64,000 nt of DNA from assembly GCF_000317305.3 (NCBI RefSeq), contig NC_023036.2:2542001-2606000 (forward strand), given 5' to 3'. A model generated the notes under the pieces. The model ran no database searches and had not been told where the DNA came from. It worked only from the letters and a program-made list of their open reading frames with translations. This stretch comes from Mycolicibacterium neoaurum VKM Ac-1815D (GTDB lineage: Bacteria > Actinomycetota > Actinomycetes > Mycobacteriales > Mycobacteriaceae). A program made the translations under genes and the position numbers. This document shows, one piece after another, positions 1 to 8,356 of this stretch (within the stretch, counting starts at the first letter, position 1; every line of letters starts with the position of its first letter).

Positions 1-547
1 CGACGTCCAGCGCCGCGTAGTTGAGCCAGTCCGCGGGCAACGGACGCTTGGACCAGTCGGCGGCACCGTGACCCTTCACCAGACCGAGGCCCAGCAGTCT
101 GCGCACCATCTCGGCGAGGTTGACCCGCTCGAAACCGGCCAGCCGCGCGCCCAATTCGGTGTCGTACAGCCGAGGTGGTGTCATACCCAACTCCGCAAGG
201 CAGGGCAGATCCTGGTCGGCGGCGTGTAATACCCACTCGTCGGTGCTGAGCACCTCGGCCAGCGGCGCCATGACCTTCAGCGCGTCACCACCGTGATTGA
301 CGGGGTCGATCAGGATGATGCCCGACCCGGCGCGTTTGATCTGAATCAGGTAGGCGCGGTTGGAGTATCGGAAGCCCGACGCGCGTTCGGCATCGATCGC
401 GAACGGGCCCGAGCCGGCGGCCAGCAGGTCGGCTGCCTTGACCATGTCGCTGGGGTACAGCGCGACCGGCGGCACGCCGCCGGCGGGTGCCAGCAGGGGA
501 GTCGCCTCGGGTTCGGGCGCGGCCCCGGAGTCCTCTGATTCGGTCAT
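1..547 (-). CDS. Ribonuclease D-family 3'-5' exoribonuclease (3' part cut by window edge)
   Basis: This is the N-terminal 182 residues of an RNase D-like protein; the rest lies beyond base 1. DEDD-family RNase D enzymes trim RNA 3' ends in the cytoplasm. Visible motifs are 'FAIDAERASG' (Exo I, with the D-x-E metal ligands), 'YLIQIK' and 'DTELGARLAG' (Exo II/III area), followed by 'LGLVKGHGAADWSKRPLP', which is typical of the family. The ATG at 547 gives MTESEDSG. It lies 1 bp past the stop of the DUF3000 gene (549), so the two are probably co-transcribed. From memory this pair matches Rv2681/Rv2680 of M. tuberculosis beside hemE. A C-terminal HRDC domain is expected but not visible here. Confidence 0.88.
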   Translation of the reverse strand, partial: MTESEDSGAAPEPEATPLLAPAGGVPPVALYPSDMVKAADLLAAGSGPFAIDAERASGFRYSNRAYLIQIKRAGSGIILIDPVNHGGDALKVMAPLAEVLSTDEWVLHAADQDLPCLAELGMTPPRLYDTELGARLAGFERVNLAEMVRRLLGLGLVKGHGAADWSKRPLPADWLNYAALDV

Positions 548-548
548 G

Positions 549-1130
549 TCAGGCGCGGGTGCGGGATCCCAAGCTCGTCACGCCGGCCGGCGGTAACCCG
601 GCAGCATGCTCCAGCACCTCGCAGAACGCCTGGACGTGCGGGCCGAGCTCCAGATCGGTTGCCGTCCACGAGGCGCGCAGTTCGAGCTGATGGGCGCGCG
701 GCGGGCCGGAGATGTCGCCGTAGCGCACCGACGTGGTGGCGGTGACGGTGCCGCCGAGGGCGGTGACCGCCTGCGCGTGCGCGGCGAGTGCGTCGGCCAG
801 CCAACTCCACGCGACCTCCGGGAGTAGCGGATCGACGGCCTCGGTGGAGTCCAGGTCGGCCTGGATGTAGGCGACCAGTCGCATGGTGCCGTCCCAGGCC
901 TCGGCACCCTCGGGATCGTGTAGCAGGATCAGGCGGCCGAAGGCGTCGCCGTCGGAGCGTTCCGGAACCACCGCGACCTCGGGATGGCGGACCTCGGCGC
1001 CCAGCGCGTAGCTGAACGGAGCCAATCGCTGCGGGGGGCGGATCGGACCCAGCTCGATCTCCGGCCGCACGGTTGCGGCATTCATCGCCGCAACTGCGGT
1101 CCGGAATTGAGCCGGTTCGACGGATGTCAC
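549..1130 (-). CDS. DUF3000 family protein
   Basis: This is a conserved actinobacterial protein of unknown function, about 193 residues from the chosen GTG. The sequence is soluble-looking, with 'RLAPFSYALGAEV', 'GRLILLHDPEGAEAWDGTMR' and a C-terminal 'PPRAHQLELRASWT' typical of DUF3000. I chose the GTG at 1130 (VTSVEPAQF) because a -10-like TAGCGT lies at 1144-1139 on the minus strand, eight bases upstream, predicting a leaderless transcript. A TTG at 1151 would add seven residues. It is divergent from hemE and directly upstream of the RNase D gene, as in M. tuberculosis (Rv2680, from memory). No catalytic motif is evident, so I assign no function. Confidence 0.8.
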   Translation of the reverse strand: MTSVEPAQFRTAVAAMNAATVRPEIELGPIRPPQRLAPFSYALGAEVRHPEVAVVPERSDGDAFGRLILLHDPEGAEAWDGTMRLVAYIQADLDSTEAVDPLLPEVAWSWLADALAAHAQAVTALGGTVTATTSVRYGDISGPPRAHQLELRASWTATDLELGPHVQAFCEVLEHAAGLPPAGVTSLGSRTRA

Positions 1131-1209
1131 AGTCAGCGACGCTAGCCCCAACTGCTCTCAGCCTTGCGCAGGCGCGCCGTCTTTCGGGCGCGTGGCAACA
1201 TAGGTGCCG

Positions 1210-2259
1210 ATGAGCACCCGTCGTGACCTGCCAGAGTCGCCATTTCTGGCCGCCGCTACCGGCCGCACCCCGTCCCACACCCCGGTGTGGTTCATGCGGC
1301 AGGCCGGGCGTTCGCTACCCGAATACCGTGCGCTGCGCGCCAACCACAAGATGCTGGAGGCCTGCTTCGACTCCGAACTGGTCTGCGAGATCACCCTGCA
1401 ACCGGTACGCAGGCACAAGGTGGACGCGGCCATCCTGTTCTCCGACATCGTGGTGCCCCTGCGGGCCGCCGGTGTCGCCCTGGACATCGTCCCCGACGTC
1501 GGACCGGTGATCGAGCATCCGATCCGCACGACGGCCGACGTGGCCGCGCTCACACCGCTGGAGCGCGCGCAGGTCGCCCCGGTCAGCAACGCGATATCGC
1601 TGCTGGTGGCCGCGCTGGGGGACGTTCCACTGATCGGATTCGCCGGCGCCCCGTTCACGCTGGCGTCCTACCTGGTGGAGGGCGGCCCGAGCCGCAACCA
1701 CGAGAAGACCAAGGCCATGATGCTCGGCGAGCCGCAGACCTGGCACGCCCTGATGGCCTCGCTGACCGACCTCACGATCGAATTCCTGGAGGCGCAGCTG
1801 GACGCCGGTGTCGACGCCATCCAGCTCTTCGACTCCTGGGCGGGCACGCTGTCGCTGGCCGACTACCGCGCCTACGTCCTGCCGCACAGTTCGCGGATCT
1901 TCGCGACGCTGGCTCCCCGCGGCGTGCCGATGACGCACTTCGGGGTCGGTACCGCCGAACTGCTCGGTGCCATGGGTGAGGCCGGCGCGACGATGGTCGG
2001 GGTGGACTGGCGTACCTCGCTGACCGCGGCGGCCCAGCGGGTGGGCCCCGGAAAAGCACTGCAGGGCAACCTCGATCCGGTGACGTTGTTCGCCGGCTGG
2101 CCGGCCGTCGAGCGCGCCGCGCGTGCCGTCGTCGAGGACGGCCGCGCCGCGGTGGCCGCGGGCGCGGCCGGACACGTCTTCAACCTCGGTCACGGTGTGC
2201 TGCCCGCCACCGACCCCGAGGTGGTGACCGACCTGGTCGCGCTGGTGCATTCGTTGTGA
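1210..2259 (+). CDS. hemE: Uroporphyrinogen decarboxylase
   Basis: HemE decarboxylates the four acetate side chains of uroporphyrinogen III to give coproporphyrinogen III in the cytoplasm, the last step shared by the heme branches. The 349-residue product has the family signatures '[16 protein letters not shown]' (about residues 25-40, substrate-binding Arg residues), '[15 protein letters not shown]', '[16 protein letters not shown]' and the C-terminal '[15 protein letters not shown]'. ATG 1210 (MSTRRDLP) matches the usual N-terminus; a GTG six bases upstream is possible. The gene overlaps hemY by 4 bp (GTGA), so translation of the two is coupled. Length and motifs are normal. Confidence 0.97.
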   Translation: MSTRRDLPESPFLAAATGRTPSHTPVWFMRQAGRSLPEYRALRANHKMLEACFDSELVCEITLQPVRRHKVDAAILFSDIVVPLRAAGVALDIVPDVGPVIEHPIRTTADVAALTPLERAQVAPVSNAISLLVAALGDVPLIGFAGAPFTLASYLVEGGPSRNHEKTKAMMLGEPQTWHALMASLTDLTIEFLEAQLDAGVDAIQLFDSWAGTLSLADYRAYVLPHSSRIFATLAPRGVPMTHFGVGTAELLGAMGEAGATMVGVDWRTSLTAAAQRVGPGKALQGNLDPVTLFAGWPAVERAARAVVEDGRAAVAAGAAGHVFNLGHGVLPATDPEVVTDLVALVHSL

Positions 2260-3596
2260 CCACGTACTGCGTTGTCGGCGGCGGAATCTCGGGGTTGGCC
2301 GCCGCCTACCGGCTGCGGGTCGCAGCCGGTCCGGATGCCGAGATAACGCTCTTCGACCCCGCCGACCGGCTCGGCGGGGTGCTGCGCACCGAACAGGTCG
2401 GTGGCATGACGATGGATCTGGGTGCCGAGGCGTTCATCACGCGCAGGCCCGAGGTCCCCGCGCTGCTCGCCGAACTGGGGCTGACCGACCGCCAGGTCGC
2501 CAGCGCCGGTGCGCGGCCGCTGATCTACAGCCAGGGCACGCTGCACCCGCTGCCCGCCGGCACCCTGCAGGGGGTGCCCGCGCATGCCGAGTCGGTGGCC
2601 GGATTGGTCGACGAGGCGACCGTCGCACGGATAGCCGACGAACCCCGCCGCCCGCTGAACTGGCGGCCGGGCGCGGATCCCTCGGTCGCCGAGCTGATCG
2701 GGGACCGCTTCGGCGCCCAGGTCGTCACCAGGTCGGTGGAACCGCTGCTGACCGGTGTCTACGCCGGGTCGGCCGCCACCATCGGGGTGCGCGCGGCGTT
2801 CCCGGCGCTGGCGGCCGCGCTGGACCGCGGTGCCCGCAGCCTCACCGAGGCGGTGCGCACCGCCCTGCCGCCGCCGCAGCCCGGTCCGGTCTTCGGTGCG
2901 CTCGACGGCGGCTACACGGTGCTCGTCGATGAGCTGGCCCGTCGCGCCGGGGCGCGTTGGGCGCAGGTCGGCATCGAACGGGTGACGCGATCACCGCGCG
3001 GCTGGGACCTGGTCGACGACGAGAGCAGGCACTGGTCGGCCGATGCGGTCGTGCTGGCCGTGCCCGCGCCGCGGCTGGCCCGCCTGATCGAACACGTCGC
3101 GCCGCGCAGCGCGGCGATCGCGCGCGACATCCCGGTGGCCTCCACCGCCCTGGTGGCGCTCGCCCTGCCCGGCGGCACACCGCTGCCCGACCAGTCGGGT
3201 GTGCTGGTTGCCAGCGGCGAGGCGTTGCACACCAAGGCCATCACCCTGACCTCCCGCAAGTGGGGCAGGCGCGGCAATGTGGAGCTGGTGCGGTTGTCCT
3301 ACGGACGGTTCGGGGACAGCCTGGCCCGTAGCGTCGGTGACGACGAGCTGTTGAGCTGTTCGCTCGCCGACCTGCAGCAGGTGTTCGGGATCAGCACCGA
3401 CCCGGTCGATTTCCGGGTGCAGCGCTGGATCGAGGCGATGCCGCAGTACGGGCCCGGCCATGCCGATCGGGTGGCGGAGTTGCGCGCCGGACTACCGCCG
3501 ACATTGGCCGTTGCCGGTGCCTACCTCGACGGGATCGGGGTGCCCGCATGCGTGGGGTCCGGCACGACGGCGGCGGCACGGCTGGTGGCAGGATAG
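2256..3596 (+). CDS. hemY: Coproporphyrinogen III oxidase (HemY/CgoX type)
   Basis: This FAD enzyme of the protoporphyrinogen-oxidase fold is 446 residues long. In actinobacteria the HemY type oxidises coproporphyrinogen III to coproporphyrin III in the coproporphyrin-dependent pathway, as now understood for Gram-positive bacteria. The N-terminus shows the Rossmann dinucleotide fold '[15 protein letters not shown]' (residues 6-20) and '[14 protein letters not shown]'. The C-terminus has '[18 protein letters not shown]', the second FAD-contact segment. The GTG start at 2256 overlaps the hemE stop, and hemQ begins four bases after its stop. The presence of hemQ in the same operon supports the coproporphyrin assignment over classical protoporphyrinogen oxidase. 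Confidence 0.95.
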   Translation: MTTYCVVGGGISGLAAAYRLRVAAGPDAEITLFDPADRLGGVLRTEQVGGMTMDLGAEAFITRRPEVPALLAELGLTDRQVASAGARPLIYSQGTLHPLPAGTLQGVPAHAESVAGLVDEATVARIADEPRRPLNWRPGADPSVAELIGDRFGAQVVTRSVEPLLTGVYAGSAATIGVRAAFPALAAALDRGARSLTEAVRTALPPPQPGPVFGALDGGYTVLVDELARRAGARWAQVGIERVTRSPRGWDLVDDESRHWSADAVVLAVPAPRLARLIEHVAPRSAAIARDIPVASTALVALALPGGTPLPDQSGVLVASGEALHTKAITLTSRKWGRRGNVELVRLSYGRFGDSLARSVGDDELLSCSLADLQQVFGISTDPVDFRVQRWIEAMPQYGPGHADRVAELRAGLPPTLAVAGAYLDGIGVPACVGSGTTAAARLVAG

Positions 3597-3600
3597 CCAT

Positions 3601-4293
3601 ATGGCCAAGCTCGATTACGACTCGCTCAACTCGATGACCCGGTACATGATGATCTCGGTGTTCGCCGTCCAGCCGGAGGCGCTCGATGCCGATCGCAGTG
3701 CCGTCATCGACGAGACCGCGACCTTCCTCAAGCAGCAGGAGGAGGGCGACGTCGTCGTCCGAGGCCTCTACGACGTCTCCGGCTTCCGGGCCGATGCCGA
3801 CTACATGATCTGGACGCACGCCGAACGCGTCGAGGATCTGCAGGCCACCTACAAGGCCTTCCGGCGCACCACCCTGGGGTTGGCCAGCGATCCGGTGTGG
3901 AGCGTCGTCGCCCTGCACCGGCCCGCGGAATTCAACAAGAGCCACGTCCCGGCGTTCATCGCCGGTGAGGATCCCGGCGACTACATCTGCGTGTATCCCT
4001 TTGTGCGGTCCCTGGATTGGTACCTGCTGCCCGACGACGAGCGCCGCAAGATGCTCGTCGAGCACGGGATGGCCGGCCGGGAGTACCCGGATGTGCGTGC
4101 CAATACCGTGCCGGCGTTCGCCCTTGGTGACTACGAGTGGATCCTGGCCTTCGAGGGGCCGGATCTGGCCCGCATCGTCGAGCTGATGTGGAAGCTGCGC
4201 TATACCGACGCCCGGCGCCACGTCCGCGAGGAGACGCCGTTCTTCACCGGTCCGCGGGTGGGTGTCGAACAGCTGTTGACCGCCCTGCCGTGA
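3601..4293 (+). CDS. hemQ: Coproheme decarboxylase HemQ (ChdC)
   Basis: HemQ converts coproheme to heme b with hydrogen peroxide, the terminal step of the coproporphyrin-dependent pathway. The 230-residue protein has the chlorite-dismutase-like fold: '[13 protein letters not shown]' at the start, '[21 protein letters not shown]', the '[14 protein letters not shown]' segment that carries the catalytic tyrosine of the HemQ clade, and '[15 protein letters not shown]', which holds the likely proximal histidine. ATG 3601 (MAKLDYD) is five bases after the hemY stop; longer in-frame starts would run into hemY. Clustering with hemE and hemY leaves little doubt. True chlorite dismutase is unlikely because the distal region follows the HemQ pattern. 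Confidence 0.95.
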   Translation: MAKLDYDSLNSMTRYMMISVFAVQPEALDADRSAVIDETATFLKQQEEGDVVVRGLYDVSGFRADADYMIWTHAERVEDLQATYKAFRRTTLGLASDPVWSVVALHRPAEFNKSHVPAFIAGEDPGDYICVYPFVRSLDWYLLPDDERRKMLVEHGMAGREYPDVRANTVPAFALGDYEWILAFEGPDLARIVELMWKLRYTDARRHVREETPFFTGPRVGVEQLLTALP

Positions 4294-4346
4294 ACCCAGG
4301 CCCCGACCGGATGCGCGTCGACCTGATTGTTTGCTAGCGTTTGACG

Positions 4347-6677
4347 ATGCCGACAGTCGCCCGGGTGGGGGGCGGGGCCGCGGTCACCACCATCGCGTTC
4401 TCCGTGTGGCTGCTCACCGGGTGGGGTTCACCCGATGTGCGGGTGGCGGTCGAAGATCTCGCGTTCATCGTGATCTCGGTCTTCGTGACCGGTTGCTGTA
4501 TGTACGCGGCATGGCGTGCCCAGGGACGGCAGCGGGTGGTCTGGGGCTGTGTCAGTACCGGCATGGTCGGCTACACCTCGGGCTCGGTGATCTGGGCGTA
4601 TTACGAGGTGTGGCAGGTGGCATCGCCGTTCCCCTCGATCGCCGACGTGGCCTATCTGGTGTTGCCGATCTTTGTCTGTATAGGTTTGCTGGCTGTCCCG
4701 CATGCGGCGTCCGGCTACACCCACGGCAGGCTGGCGCTCGACGGCGTCATCGTGGCGGTCGCGTTCTTCCAGATCGGCTGGTGGACGGTGATGGACACCA
4801 TCCTGCAGTCCGACGGGGCCGGTCGTTTCCTGCTGGGGATCGCGCTGGCCTACCCGATGCTGGACCTCGGGGTGCTCACCGTGGCGGTGCTGGTCTTGGC
4901 CCGTGCGCCCGCCGGTCAGCGTCAGTCGCTCGCCCTGCTGGTCGGCGGTATGACGCTGATCGCCATCGGCGACGGCATCTTCGTCTTCACCAACACCCAT
5001 GGCAACGAGTCGTGGGTGCCCTTTTCCAGCATCGGGTGGGCCCTCGGGCTGTTGCTGATCGCGCTGGCGGCCCTGACCTCCCGCAGACACCCCAGCACGC
5101 GGACCGATACCGATCAGCCGATCACCCGCGGCGCCATGTGGTTGCCCTACATCCCGATCGTGCTGGCCCTGGCCGCGGCGGCGATGCACTTTGCTGGATC
5201 GCCGGGGGTGCCGCCGGCCCTGTTGATCTCGGTGCTGCTCATCGTGCTGGTGCTGGTGCGGCAGTTCATCGTGGTGGGGGAGAACAGCCGGCTGCTGGAA
5301 ACGGTGGCCGCTCAGGCCATGCGCGATCCACTGACCGGGCTGGCCAACCGCGCCCTGCTGCAGGACCGACTGACGCACGCGATGGCGCTGCACGAGCGCG
5401 ACGACGAGGCCGTCACGGTGCTGTCGATGGACCTCGACGACTTCAAGCTCGTCAACGACGGACTGGGCCATCCGGCTGGTGATTCACTGCTGATCCAGGC
5501 CGCGGAGCGCATCGTCACCTGCACCAGGGCCGGCGATACCGTCGCCCGGATGGGTGGCGACGAGTTCGTCGTGCTGATGGAGGGTGACGAGGCCGCCGCG
5601 CGGTTGGTGGCCCACCACGTGGTGGCCGCGTTCGCCGATCCGTTCGTGGTCGACGGATATGAGTTGCGGCTCTGTCCCAGCGCGGGGTTGGCGGTCGCGA
5701 ATTCCGAGGGAACCCGGCTGTCGGCCGATGATCTGCTCAAGCGGGCCGATCTGGCGATGTATGCCGCCAAGCGCGGCCGCATCACCGGTGTGCACATCTA
5801 CTCCGACGAGGACGTGCCCGCCGGCGTGGCCGATCCGGTGCAGTTGCGTCGGGGGGCTGCCGACAGCGCACATGACAGCGCGGTGGCGTTCCAGATGCTG
5901 GGCCAACTGCGCCATGCCATCGACAACTTCGAGCTCACGCTGGTCTATCAGCCCAAGGTCGACCTGCTCGACGCATCGATCATCGGGGTCGAGGCCCTGG
6001 TCCGCTGGCCACATCCCGATCGCGGGCTCCTCGGGCCGGACCAGTTCCTGCAACTGGTCCGCGATCACGGATTGATGCGCCCCATCAACGAACTGGTTCT
6101 TGAACAGGCGCTCGGCCAGGTGGCCATCTGGCGCGATCTGGGGTTCCGGGTTCCGGTCGCGGTCAACATCTTTGCGCCCTCGCTGTCCGACTTCGGCCTG
6201 CCGGACCGAATCCAGCGTGCGCTGCGGGCACGGGATCTGCCGTTCGAGAGCCTGACCGTCGAGATCACCGAGGATCTGCTGCTCGACAACCGCGAGATGG
6301 CCGCCACGGCGATCGATCAATTGCGTGCCAGCGGTGTCCGGGTGGCCATCGACGATTTCGGCAGCGGCTACTCGGCCCTGTCGTACCTGCGGGATCTGCA
6401 CATCGACGAACTGAAGTTGGACAAGGGGTTCGTCACCGCCATCACCGAGGATCGCCGGGCCGGCGCCATCGTGCGGGCGGTGATCGACCTGGCTCGTGAA
6501 CTCGGGCTGAGCACGGTGGCCGAGGGCGTGGAGAATGCCGAAACCGCCTCGCTGTTACGGGAGTACGGCTGCCAGGTGGGGCAGGGCTACTACTTCAGCG
6601 AACCGTTGTCACCGGCGGATCTGCTGGCGCTGCTCAGGACCCGGCGGCAGGAACGAGACGCAGCGATATCGAGTTGA
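4347..6677 (+). CDS. Membrane GGDEF-EAL cyclic-di-GMP enzyme
   Basis: This 776-residue protein probably makes and/or degrades cyclic di-GMP at the membrane. About eight hydrophobic segments fill residues 10-310 (a sensor of unknown ligand). A GGDEF domain follows at roughly 325-485 and an EAL domain at 520-775. The active-site 'RMGGDEFVVL' is intact, with the product-inhibition I-site 'RAGD' five residues before GGDEF. The EAL half keeps 'GVEALVRWPHP', 'VEITEDLL', 'AIDDFGSGYSALSYL' and 'VAEGVENAE', so both catalytic halves look competent. ATG 4347 is preferred; an in-frame TTG lies at 4341. Its 3' end overlaps the convergent msrB gene by 44 bp. I recall no counterpart at this locus in M. tuberculosis. 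Confidence 0.9.
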   Translation: MPTVARVGGGAAVTTIAFSVWLLTGWGSPDVRVAVEDLAFIVISVFVTGCCMYAAWRAQGRQRVVWGCVSTGMVGYTSGSVIWAYYEVWQVASPFPSIADVAYLVLPIFVCIGLLAVPHAASGYTHGRLALDGVIVAVAFFQIGWWTVMDTILQSDGAGRFLLGIALAYPMLDLGVLTVAVLVLARAPAGQRQSLALLVGGMTLIAIGDGIFVFTNTHGNESWVPFSSIGWALGLLLIALAALTSRRHPSTRTDTDQPITRGAMWLPYIPIVLALAAAAMHFAGSPGVPPALLISVLLIVLVLVRQFIVVGENSRLLETVAAQAMRDPLTGLANRALLQDRLTHAMALHERDDEAVTVLSMDLDDFKLVNDGLGHPAGDSLLIQAAERIVTCTRAGDTVARMGGDEFVVLMEGDEAAARLVAHHVVAAFADPFVVDGYELRLCPSAGLAVANSEGTRLSADDLLKRADLAMYAAKRGRITGVHIYSDEDVPAGVADPVQLRRGAADSAHDSAVAFQMLGQLRHAIDNFELTLVYQPKVDLLDASIIGVEALVRWPHPDRGLLGPDQFLQLVRDHGLMRPINELVLEQALGQVAIWRDLGFRVPVAVNIFAPSLSDFGLPDRIQRALRARDLPFESLTVEITEDLLLDNREMAATAIDQLRASGVRVAIDDFGSGYSALSYLRDLHIDELKLDKGFVTAITEDRRAGAIVRAVIDLARELGLSTVAEGVENAETASLLREYGCQVGQGYYFSEPLSPADLLALLRTRRQERDAAISS

Positions 6678-7053
6678 TGCAGTAGCGCTGGTCGGTGGGC
6701 GTGGGGTAACCCTCGCCTTCGAAGACATGTCCGAGGTGGCTGTGGCAGTTGGCGCAGATGACCTCGATGCGGGTCATGCCCAGCGAGTCGTCACGACGCA
6801 GGATCACCGCCTCGGAGTCGGCCGGATCGAAGAAAGACGGCCACCCGCAGTGGGATTCGAACTTCTCGGTGCTGCGGAACAGTTCAGCCCCGCAGGCCCG
6901 GCACTCGTAGACCCCGGCGGTCTTGGTGTCGGTGTACTCGCCGGTGAACGGCCGCTCGGTACCCGCGCGGCGCAGCACCTGGAATTCGGCGGGATTGAGC
7001 TTCTCGCGCCATTGGTCGTCTGTCAGCTCGATCTTGGGACCAGGGGTCGTCAT
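6634..7053 (-). CDS. msrB: Peptide-methionine (R)-S-oxide reductase
   Basis: MsrB reduces methionine-R-sulfoxide in proteins and is part of oxidative-stress repair. The 139-residue protein carries two zinc CxxC pairs ('CRAC' and 'CANC'), the core 'ESHCGWPSFFDP', 'LGHVFEGEG', and the catalytic cysteine in 'QRYCINSISL'. The start ATG at 7053 overlaps the stop of the upstream aftC gene by 4 bp, so the pair is translationally coupled. The 3' end runs 44 bp into the convergent GGDEF-EAL gene. Length is normal for stand-alone MsrB. The locus matches Rv2674 beside aftC from memory. Confidence 0.96.
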   Translation of the reverse strand: MTTPGPKIELTDDQWREKLNPAEFQVLRRAGTERPFTGEYTDTKTAGVYECRACGAELFRSTEKFESHCGWPSFFDPADSEAVILRRDDSLGMTRIEVICANCHSHLGHVFEGEGYPTPTDQRYCINSISLRLVPAAGS

Positions 7054-8321
7054 GATTTCACGCTAGCGCGCCGATCGGCATCCGTCATCCACGGCGGATC
7101 GATACCGGAATCCAGCCTGCCTTCGGCCTTCGCGTCCAGGTAGCGGAAGTACAGCACGCAGAACACGACGATCAACAGCAGTGACCAGCCGTAGGTGATC
7201 TTCATGTATTCCAGGAAGCGCCCGGTGGTCGGCCAGTGCGCCAGCAGCCAGCGGTCCATCGTCATGAACCCGTATACCGCAAGCCAGGCCGGCCAGTTGT
7301 GCAGCACCGAGTTGCGCAGCACCACCGTCATCAAGAACGGGAACAGCATGGTCGAGTAGTAGCCCTGGCCCAGCGAGAGCACCAGGAACGACGCCGTCAG
7401 CAGCACACCGGAGGAGGTCAGCAGCCAGAACAGCGGGTCGCGTTCGCGGTAGTACTTGTAGAGCAGGTACAGGCTGCCTGCGGCCAACAGCAGGAACAGG
7501 ATGCGCAGGGACAGGATCAGCCACATCGGCAGGCCGTAGTAGATGCCGTTGCCCAGAATCGAGGAGTTGAAGTAGTCGCGCGTCTCCAGGATGTAGGGCA
7601 GCGTCCGGTGCACGAAGCTCATCGGGTCCGACACCAGCGGCCAGGCGGCCGCGTTGAAGACCAGCGGAACACCGAAAGCCGTGATCAAGGTGTAGAACTG
7701 GCGGTTGAGTACCGGCAGCAACAACAGTGGCGCCAGGGATGGTTTGACCACCAGCGTCAGGCCGATCGCGGCGCCTGCCAACAGTTCTGCGGTGCGTCCG
7801 CCCTTGAGCAGGAACCGGAAGAACAGCACCGCGCCCAGCAGCATGCAGCCGTTGATATTGGTGAAAACCAGTGTGTTCGTGACGGATTCGGTGCAGAACA
7901 TGGCCAGCACCAAGGCGGGCGCGGCCACCGAGGACAGCGTGTAGTTGAACATCCGCAACAGCAGATATGCCGCGATCAGGAATGCGATCACATTGAACGT
8001 GATGTACCAGTAGCGGGCGGCATCGACGGGCAGATAGCCGAACGGGGCGAGCAACAGCGTGCCGCCGGGCGGGTACAGGTAGTGCGGGTCGACGTGATCG
8101 AAGTTCTCGTTGTAGATGTCCCAGCCCATTTTGAAATTGATGACGGCCCGGTAGACGGGCCCGAAGTCATCGGTGATGTAGCCGTTGGTGCCCAGCACAT
8201 AGCTGCGGTGGATCACCGAGAGGATGGCGATGGGCCACAGAACCGACCGCAGGATCGTTGCCGTCGACGGCGGTGTGGTGCTGGGACGGAACGCGTTCAG
8301 GACGGACTGCTGGAACGACAC
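7050..8321 (-). CDS. aftC: Alpha-(1->3)-arabinofuranosyltransferase AftC
   Basis: AftC adds alpha-1,3 branches to the arabinan of arabinogalactan and lipoarabinomannan, using decaprenylphosphoryl-arabinose on the outer face of the plasma membrane. The 423-residue protein is strongly hydrophobic with about ten membrane spans (GT-C fold, DUF2029/GT87 type). The first extracytoplasmic loop holds 'TDDFGPVYRAVINF', with the Asp pair expected of GT-C enzymes, and 'HVDPHYLYPPGG'. It begins MSFQQSVLNAF and ends in a short charged cytoplasmic tail. It sits directly upstream of msrB, with overlapping start and stop, as in M. tuberculosis (Rv2673). The identification rests on family pattern plus synteny. 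Confidence 0.92.
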   Translation of the reverse strand: MSFQQSVLNAFRPSTTPPSTATILRSVLWPIAILSVIHRSYVLGTNGYITDDFGPVYRAVINFKMGWDIYNENFDHVDPHYLYPPGGTLLLAPFGYLPVDAARYWYITFNVIAFLIAAYLLLRMFNYTLSSVAAPALVLAMFCTESVTNTLVFTNINGCMLLGAVLFFRFLLKGGRTAELLAGAAIGLTLVVKPSLAPLLLLPVLNRQFYTLITAFGVPLVFNAAAWPLVSDPMSFVHRTLPYILETRDYFNSSILGNGIYYGLPMWLILSLRILFLLLAAGSLYLLYKYYRERDPLFWLLTSSGVLLTASFLVLSLGQGYYSTMLFPFLMTVVLRNSVLHNWPAWLAVYGFMTMDRWLLAHWPTTGRFLEYMKITYGWSLLLIVVFCVLYFRYLDAKAEGRLDSGIDPPWMTDADRRASVKS

Positions 8322-8356
8322 CTGCGCAATTTACACCGGGTGTCCTGACGGCCCAC

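Noticed and set aside
544..1278. 244-codon frame antisense and out of phase over DUF3000 and hemE
   Set aside because: Arg/Gly/Ala-rich shadow typical of GC-rich DNA; DUF3000 and hemE explain the region.
7236..8348. 370-codon Gln/Arg-rich plus-strand frame over aftC
   Set aside because: Pure antisense shadow of a membrane protein gene; low-complexity composition.
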